This document shows positions 35,901 to 45,602 of a DNA stretch of 64,000 nucleotides, in pieces. Below the pieces are notes generated by a model. The model worked only from the letters and a program-made list of their open reading frames with translations. It was not told the origin of the DNA and did no database searches. The position numbers and the translations under genes were made by a program. Positions within the stretch are counted from its first letter, which is position 1; the number at the start of each line of letters is the position of its first letter. The stretch comes from Diadema setosum (taxonomy: Eukaryota; Echinodermata; Echinoidea; Diadematoida; Diadematidae), in assembly GCF_964275005.1 (NCBI RefSeq), contig NC_092706.1, positions 27,004,942 to 27,068,941 on the forward strand, written 5' to 3'.

Positions 35901-38900
35901 AGGCATTTGGACAACTGTGAAATACAGGATGTCTGGTGGTTAATATTGTGTGCTGTTTGTTGCTTGATGTCCAGTTCAAACAGACCCGTCACTTGGGGGC
36001 AGCTACCAGGGTGTGGAACCCATGGGTCTCCTCTGGAGCCAACAGCCAGTCCCAGAGGTGGCGCACAAGCATCCTCGGCTGGTCAAGTTTGATGTGACCA
36101 GACCGTTTACATACACCTTTGAGCTCCATGATGGACCAGGAGGTGTTCTAGCGTCTAAGGTGGTGGAGAGGACGTATGTAGCAGACTATGTTGAGAGAAT
36201 TCCTGTTTCGACTGGCGAGGCAGAAGGCGTACTATTCCTACCAGAGAAGAGAGGTACATGTTTGTCCATATCATGCTATTGATATTATATTGAAACATGG
36301 CTTGAAATGTCACAAGCCAGATGGTAGCAGGGTCCTATAAATCCTCTGTTCCAGGGCAACTACAAAATGTAAAAGCTATTACATGTATAAAATGATGAAA
36401 GCATCCTAATCAAATGCTTGTTTGAGGACCTCCGCTTAACTACAATAGGTGTTTGTTGTACCTGACTTATAATTTTCCATATGACCGGTCATGCTGATAA
36501 GTAAAGTATAATGATTGGTCAATAGCAGTCACTTAATGAAGTGTGTAGAACTGTGTGACTGTTTGATTTGTTAGGATTACATGTGATTTTTTTTTTTTTT
36601 TTAAGTAAAGGTTTCGTGAATGCATTTTAAATACCAGATGGTATTAGTACAAAACAGACTAGAGTTGTTTGAGTGGAAAGTGAGAACAAAAAAAGCGGGT
36701 ATTCTCTGTGCTGAAACTGAGTTCCTAGTGAGATATTGTGATTGTGCACATGGGATTTGCTGCTGATGTACCAGCAGAAAATTGAGCAAATTTGAGAGGC
36801 CCAGATGATGGCCCACTTAAAGTACATCATGAGAGGGATACATTTAAGTCAATGTCTATTTACTTTCAGGATTGATATGAATAAAATATGAATAATGGAT
36901 CTCGCAGATTACTTCTTTGTGATGTACATTGCAGAAAAGACTCATGAATCACAGCAATCCCAAACAGGACTTTGCTAAAGCAAAATTATGTTTTTACAAA
37001 GTGACATTTGTGACAATGTCGGGGTTTAATCTCTGTGACATACACTGTCTCGATAGTAAATTCTTGCCTATGTTGCTCTTTTTTTCTTTTTTCTTCAATC
37101 ATTGCTTTCCAAACAAACCTATGCAGAAACTGTAATGATATCATTTCCTTTATCATTTCTTTATTTTGCATTGAAGTAATGAATGGAATTTAATGACTGT
37201 ATAAAATTATACATTGGTAATTCAAGATCAGAGAAATGAGCAAATACAGTGTAAAAAGCACTTTCTGTGCATTTTACATTGTTGATGATCAGTAACTTTC
37301 CATGACATGAACATTGCCTGAAGCATTATACAGAAGTGTCAGGCATGATGCAGGGTTTCCAGCAAACCAAACTCCACTTTATTTATATTTAGATGCGCTC
37401 CTTTTCCACTTATTCTGATTTTTTATTTTCCCTTTTTGCCACTCTCGTAGAGGGATCAGATCCTTTGCCTTTTGTCGTGGACATGAGGGGACTTCTGACG
37501 CGACTGGTCGACGACCGCGCAGCACTTCTCGCTTCACACGGCTTTGCGGTGTTTGCCTTCGACTATTTCCTGCCGCGCCGCCTCAAGACCAAGGAGGAAA
37601 ATGTGTACATGGACAGCCAAGCATTCCTGGTGAGTTTCTAGCTTCTTGTTCAAGATCCTAGTACATTTCTATAGCATTGTACTTCATCTAGATATTATGC
37701 ATCGTCAATCAGCTGATCCCCTTCTTCTTTAAAGGGGAAATGCAGTCCAAATATAAGTTAGTCTGATAAAAAAGAGTAATATCTTACGAGTTCAGCGGTA
37801 AAAATTTGACTGAAATTGGATGAAAAATAAGGAAGTTTTGCTAATTACTGCAAAACAGTTTGTGTACAGTGGATATGAATATATGCAAATGAGTGAGCTA
37901 ACCATGTCATACCCTCACACTTTTCCATTGATTGTGTACAAAAAATGAGGAAAATTCAACGTTTCTGTCATTGAAGTCTGAAACATGATGTTATTCCTGG
38001 TTGAATAACTTCAGAATAGTGATCAGTATTAAAGATGTATCAGGATTTGAGCCTCAGGCATAATTGCGTTGGAATGAAAAACTGGAAATTTCAAAATTTA
38101 ATGTACAAACGATATGTCAAGTTGTGAGGGGATGACATGCTCACTTTGCCATTTGCATATAATTGACCATTCAAACTGTTTCCTCAAAAAATTAGCGAGA
38201 TTTCAAAATGTCATAACTTTCTTATTTTCACCTGTTTTTGATCAAAATTTTTACTGTTGAACTCGTAATAATGTACTCTTTCTTATCAGACTGAAACTTA
38301 TATTTGGGCTTGATTTCCCCTTTTAAGACCTGGTTTGGTTAGGGATCCCCATGGAGTTGAAAGGCTGGCCAAGCTTGGATTTATTTGAGAACCCCCTTAG
38401 CGAATTGTGTACAGCTGTATATCACTAATCTCTGTTAGTGTTAAGTACATTGTACTACATGCACAGCGGAAGAATTTCAGCTGGAGTCGACCGTTACCAA
38501 TGAATGTATGTTTTGAAGCACACATTCAGTAACAGGTGCCTTTCATGGTTTCCGAATGTACCTCGATGGGCAACAAATGTGACCCGTTACAACAAAAGGA
38601 TCCGAAAGTTGGGGGAGGACAATTTTCTGAAAACGGCATGAAATTATTCCTTTACTCTTCTTCTTTAGTAAATTTCATATATAGCACAACTCATAAAAGT
38701 ACTTGCTTGCGGAGATATCAATGATTTTATTAGCGCATGTCAAGTGGTTGAGGAAATCAGAGTTTCGAGAAAAAGGCCTTCTAAGTTTTCCTTCCGACGC
38801 TATCATGATCAAGGGGAGGTGAGAAAGTTTTCACTACTTGACAATAGAAGGCATGCTCCTAGCGACCACTGCGATATTCATTCAAGCTTAGCGCCAGCGG

Positions 38901-39940
38901 TCTACGCACAACCAATCAGTAATCAGGATGCCACACACCGACCAATAAGATCACTCCCTCTTTGCTAGGGGCGGAGTCTACCTGCGGCGCTGAATCCAAA
39001 TCTTCGGACACGTTTCTGTTACGTTGAAAGTCAGAAAATCATGGCCCAGAAAAACGCTGATTTCTTGACTTTCCTTTGATCATTTAGCTTCGAAATTTCG
39101 GCAGATGATAGACAAAACATTAGATTACAAAATTATGCCAAAAATAGAAATGCTATTGTTTTGACTGATTTTGATGATGTGACTTCAAACTCGATTTTCT
39201 CGGCTCAGCCGTCAGCGACTTTAGGACCCTTTTGTTGTAGCGCGTCACAAATGATTTGGGCAACCACAAATCATCACCCTTGACAATAATTGATACCACT
39301 TATCATGTCTTTAAAACCCAAGACGTGATTTTAGCAAGATTCATTCTCAGGGGCAAGTTGATGCAAAGCTGTTCTAGCCCCCATTGTCCCGGGGAGCCAT
39401 GCCAGTGGTCCACGGTGTCCATATTCATGTCAACTGCTATCTTGTATGCATAGTGTTGAGGTGTGGAATAGCCAAGTGATGAGTTTTAATCTTTGTACAC
39501 CACATCATTCCATATTTTGCAGAAAGCTGATTTTGTGTTTGTTTCCAGTTTATCAGCTGTTGCATGGTCAAAACAGCCTATAATTTTCATTTCAAAGTTT
39601 CTTGATAAACTACCTTCACGAAAGAAAAGGGGAAACCATCTAGACTTTGAATGCCATGAGCACGTTTTTACATGTATACAATGTAGTGTGCCAAGATACA
39701 TGTAGATGTGCACATTTCTGTCTTGCTTTGTTTAGAGAAGGTGTAGGGATCCCAGGGTTAGGGGCAAGTAAAATGGCTGCGACTGGCTGGAATGCTCCCC
39801 AGGGAGTGGAGAGTGAGCACTTTCAGTGGTGGATGGAAATGATGTATCCCGTGACCGGGGAATTAATAGTCTCTAAAGTGCATTGAGATACTTAACAAGT
39901 GTGAAATGCGCTATATAAAAACCAGCTATTATTAAAACCA

Positions 39941-39994
<54 letters not shown>

Positions 39995-42900
39995 GTTATT
40001 ATTATTATGACCATCATCATCATCATCATTATTATCATTACTGTTATTATTATTATCAAGTTATTAAATTATTCTTATTAATTTATTTTAAGTTCATGCC
40101 ATTTTGGTCTTAAGGATTTTCTGATAGGACATTCCATATAGTCATGCCATGATTTTGGACAGCATCAGTGCAATGTCAAGACATAGCGCTCTTCACCCAT
40201 ATCTCTTCTTTCTTCTTTCTCTCTCTCTTTCGCTCTCTCTTCTCTTTCTCTCTACCTCCGTCCAGGATGTAATCAAATTTGCCCGGGAACATCCCAGGTT
40301 GGATGCAGACCGTATCGGCATAACGAGCTCCTGCTACGGGGGATCGATGATGCTCCACTCCGTCACACGCCTCCAGCTGCCGGTCCGGTGCATGGTGGCC
40401 GCGGGGTTCTCCACAGTGCTGTCGGTTCCGGTGGGCTGGAAGAACCTCGACGGAAGCCTCATAGATCCTATAGGGTGAGGAAGATCCCAAGTTTCCACTC
40501 TACAGTATGTCCCCCCCCCCAAAAAAAAATTACCATCAAATATTTGCATTGATAACTTCCAATATGATTAAACCGTCTAAATGCTACTTCAGGGTTTTAA
40601 AATATAACATATTAGCTATATTATACAGAAAACCCCATTTAATTTGGTTAAATAGTCACAGAGATATGTGGATCATTGTAACGCATGTCATGGGTCTGAT
40701 TCTTCCAAGTTATGCTCTTGGAACTGCATAATGTGTGAACACAATGGACTGAACTTGGAGGGAAGGGATTCCCGACATGCTATACAAAACCCCCTCATTT
40801 CTCTTTGACCACTGAAGCAAATCAGATGGGGTTTTCTGTAAGATGTGGGTAATAAGTTATAGTTGCATACCCTGAAATTGTATTTGGATTGATTCACTAT
40901 TTTTAGAATTATCATTGTGGAGGCCGGGTTCCGTTGTAATTTTTCTGGGGGACATACGGTAGTCTTTCATGGATATTTGTGTGATCTGTGGTTAAACCTG
41001 TCTGTAGCGGCCACTCAATGGAGAGAAAGAAATGACCATTATTTACAGGTGAACGTAATAGACAGGGCCTTTAACATGGCTTTTCTCTTGGGAGGAATTA
41101 TTTGTAATGACCATGTATGGCAGATAGTCACTGCAGATGGGTGTCCACTGGGATAGGTCTGACTGTACACGTACATATTATGTGTGTACCGGTATATTAT
41201 ATGTGTGTGTATTTTTATGTGTACAAGTATGTGAACTTATATATGACGCATCACACATTACCCCCGGGTACCGTAGTACCTCTGGGTACCACGTTGTGTA
41301 GCGCCACCTCACGTCCACTCAAGGACAGCCACAGAAATATGCGTGTACGTATAGTCATTCCCATGCCACTGCATGTTATACTATGCATGCATGATACGCT
41401 GTGCTAGCAATAGCATGTGCTAGCAATAGCATGTGCTTTGGTGCAGTGCAGTGCAGTGGCTAGCGCGCGCTAGCTCCAGCACCAGAATAATTTCCCACTT
41501 TTTGGCAACCCAGGGTAAAAAGAAAAAGATTAATTAATAAATAATTCAACAAAATGGATGATTTCTATTTGGTACCCCAGGGTACCATTTATGTCATCAT
41601 ATTCCACAGACATGTTTTCATGAGTTACAGTTGTAAGGCTGATTGCTTTTATATAAAAGCAAGATTCACAGTCTAAGAATTATATGACTCACAACAATTG
41701 GGTATGCTTTATTTGCCAAAGAGAATAAGAAAACCCAACATTTGAGACTTTTCCTGTTGAGATTAGAGGCTTTGAATGCGTCTATTCTAAATTCATATAT
41801 ACTGAGACACCATTTATTGTTTGTTGTACAAATATGGCTACTGCCCCGCTGCTTTCATACATCAAACTTGAGCACCTTGGAAAAAAAAAAGAAGAATCCT
41901 GGGTAAGCCCATTTATTTCGCTCCTGTAAAAGAGGATTTTTTTTTTGCTTGGCCGTGTAAGATTGGTTTTGCGCGTTTTTAATCCTGCAGAGTCAAGACA
42001 TGTGCTAATGCAACATATATAGCAAGCAAAAATATATTTGCATGCTTTTATTTTCACGCTATTTCTGGTTGCGTGAAATGCGCAAAAATTTCAACACCAT
42101 GAAAATTTCCACTTTTACACTATGACATTTTTCCTTTTTTTTTTTCCTTTTTTTTTTTTGCGTATGGCGTCTCTTACCTCCTTGCTCTCGATCTGCTATT
42201 TTTCGCAGACCGATGACAAAGTTGGTCTCAAGATGGAAAGACGAAAACGACAAGTGGTGGCTCACTTTCAATGCTCACTCCTTCTCTGACTTGATGGAGG
42301 GTTACACTGAAGCCCTGCCGATTGTGAGTATGTGTACAAGGTAGTACAATATTGTATTTGTGTGCGTTATGACATTATCATCTTTGTTCTTCAATAAAGT
42401 GCATTGTACCTTGGCATTTAACAGGAGTCTTCTCACCTGCTTTTTGCTTTGTAAACAAAATTTGTGATAAAAAGAGATACAGACTGAGAAGTGGAGATGA
42501 TAAAAGATAGTATGAAATACTGACACATCGTCACTTTACTCTAAAACCAGAGAGTTTTGCATGCATTTTTAATTTTGTGAATTTAGCACAAGGCAGTTAA
42601 AGAGTCCTGAAATTAAAATGCCTGCGAAGTTCTTGTCTACACTATATACATTTAAATGCCGATGGCAATTACATACATTGTAGTAGCAAAAATTTCATGC
42701 AGCGATAAAGGTCACTGGCTGCAATTCATGAAAATTTCACATCATGAAAATTTCTTGATTTATAGTTTTGTACAAGTTCTGTTTATACTGTCATATCGCT
42801 CAATCTGCATCTTTCATGCTCTTTTTTTTTTTCTCCTGGATTCAAACATGTTGTACCAGAGAGTACCAGACACTTGAAATTATAAGAATGAAGTTTATCT

Positions 42901-45570
42901 GATTTTTTCTCCATTGTTTTAATGCTATTGGTGTCCCCAATTTGTCATTCCATGATAAAATGAAAATTCATCGGTGATTGTTTTAAATTACATTTTCTTA
43001 CAACACAGGCCTTCGATCTCTTGCACGATTATTTGTCGTCATTTTGTTTGCAGTCTTTTTCAATGTACAATTTTAAATGTTGATATTATATAAAGTTAAT
43101 GCAGTTTAGCATGTGGGCTATGATACGTGTGTATTTAGCTTGAATAACTAATCACTTCAAAATGATTTAAAAAGATGTAAGTCAGAGATCATTTTTCTAT
43201 TCAGCTATTGTTGCTTGCTCTCCGTCATCCGCATTGTGACTTGCGTGATTCAGAAACTTCTTACATTTTTATCTGAAAACTTGGCAGATATAGCATTCCT
43301 AGGGTGTTGGGATTCTCGTTTGTTCAAATGGGGATGGGGTGGGGGAGCAATGAACAAGGCAACATACTATGTTACCTTGATATGATACAGATATAACATG
43401 CCCCCAAAATGACAAAATTTATCACTGAATTATGGAAATTTGTTTATTCTCAAATGAAAATAATAATATCTATTAGTAAATGATAAATATTATTTTTTCA
43501 CTCCTTCAGGTGGAGAATATAAATTGATAAATAGATAATATCTATTAGTAAATGATAAATATTATTCTTTCACTCCTTCAGGTGGAGAATATAAATTGTC
43601 CACTCCTGGCGTTCCGTCATGAAGATGACAAGCTCATACCTTCTATACCTATGACAACTGAAGTAAGTATTCTACCGTCTATCTTGTATATAACAGTAAA
43701 AACAGCAATGCATAGTACTGCCATGTCTCCATCTGATATTGCAAAAGCATCATTGGACCTAAACCCTTCCAACAACATTTCTTCAAAAATTCAAGGGAAG
43801 TTAAAATTTCATTACATTTGTATTTGCAAATTTGTTAACTTCCAGTAGATATTGTCACGAAAGTATTTTTGTAAGAGGCATCACTTTTTGTTTGTGTTTG
43901 TGGCAACATGGTTTGTACAGAAAATATTCTCACTTTATTCTCAACTGAACTTTTCTTGTTTATTTATAGTACTATAAAAGTGGAAATTTTTGCGGTGTTG
44001 AAAATGTTTTACATTTCGCACAACCGGAAACTAGCGCGAAAATAAGGGCACGCGAATATTTTTGCTTGCCATATGTTCAAGTAGTTGATGTCTTGATTTT
44101 GCAGAATTAAAAACATGTGAAACTCTTCTTACCTGGCCGAGCGCAAAAAAAAAAATTGTCACACAAAAATATCCACTTTTACAGTTGCATTCTTTCAAAA
44201 AATTGGCAAAGAAATGATAATAATAACAGGAAGAAGCTTTCTCCCCTGTTTCATGATAGTTTTACATTCCATGCACTCTAATTGTAGCTGTACTTGAGAG
44301 GCTGTAACCAGCACATCAGCGATGGCATTGTAATTTTTCTCTTCCACTATCGATATTATTCTATGTATATTTTTACAAGTGTGCAGTTGCCTTCTCATGA
44401 TATTCTGTAAAAATTGTCACTCATTTTTAGCTTGTGAAGCAGATGAAGGAGGCAGGCAAGGGTCATCTGGTTGAGTTGCAATCGCTCCCGGGGACTGGTC
44501 ACTTCCTGGAATGTCCTTACCAAGCAATCAACACTGTGTCCAGCCTTTACAACCCGGGTCAGATCACCACTGGTCAGATGACGTGTGAGTCAATGTAGGA
44601 TTAGGGAGCAGCGTCGCTTAGTATCCATTCTTATCAATCATTATTTTTAACCCCCTCTCCTCTTTTGTGGATGTTTATGCCTGTGAATCAAAGCCTGGTC
44701 AGAATAACTATACTTTGAAAAGCTTCATTTTTACTCCACTAATAATCATATGTGACCCGCTACAACAAAATGGTCCTAAAGTCGCACCCGGTCGAAGCCG
44801 TGAAAATCGAGTTTGAAGTCAGAGCATCAAAATTGGTCAAAACTTACGATTTTCTGAATTTGACATATCATTAGAGTCTGACATGTCTTCTATCATCTGT
44901 CGAAATTTTGAAGCAAAATGATGAAAGGAAAGACCAAAAAATAGCGTTTTTCTGGGCCATGTTTTTTGGCGTTTCAACGAAGCAGAAACTGGTTCGAACA
45001 TTTGGATTGAGCGCCACACAAAGGCTCCGCCCCTAACAACGACCGGCGTGATCTCATTGGTCAGTTTGCCGCTTGCCGCTAACCGAAGCGTGAAGCTCGC
45101 ACACTGTCCAGTCGACTGGAGGTGCGTGCTGGCGGGGTGCGCTATGCCCAGTATACTATACTACTATACCAATCACTGATTGGTCGGTGAGGAGACCGCC
45201 GACGCTGTGTTTGAATGAGCATTTCGGGGGTTGCTAGGGCTTACCTTCTATTGTCCGGAGGTGAATACTGACTGCGTGTCCCGTGATCGTGATTGCATCG
45301 CAAGGAGAACTTTTAGGGCGCTTTTCTCGAAACTGTGATTTCCCAGACGTCTTGACATGCTCTCTTTTAAACATCGATATCTCCGCAGCAGATTATTTTT
45401 ATAAGATGTGTTATATATCAATTTAAAGCAGAAAGATTAGGGAATTGTGTCATGCAATTTTCAAATAATCGACCTCGCCCGACTTTAGGATCATTTTGTT
45501 GTAGCGGGTCACATATGGAGTTTTAACTTTGCTCTATCGTATGTCCCCCCCCCCCCCCCCAAAAAAAAAA

Positions 45571-45602
<32 letters not shown>

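Larger units (their letters stand above)
23800..35974 (+). other. Gene B intron 1
   Basis: A 12.2-kb phase-1 intron made largely of transposons: an inverted-repeat element at 24139-24664, a 5.1-kb element at 25483-30538 with further nested elements, and a 4.4-kb element at 30662-35060. No independent gene is supported inside it. It is three times longer than the same intron in gene A. Confidence 0.8.
40475..42208 (+). other. Gene B intron 4
   Basis: A 1.73-kb phase-2 intron with a foldback repeat (about 40565-40905) and a GTAAAAGTGGA-family MITE (41927-42123). The stretch 40920-41900 has repeated GGTACC/GGGTACC words (41268-41291, 41571-41588) but nothing else I can name. Confidence 0.65.
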
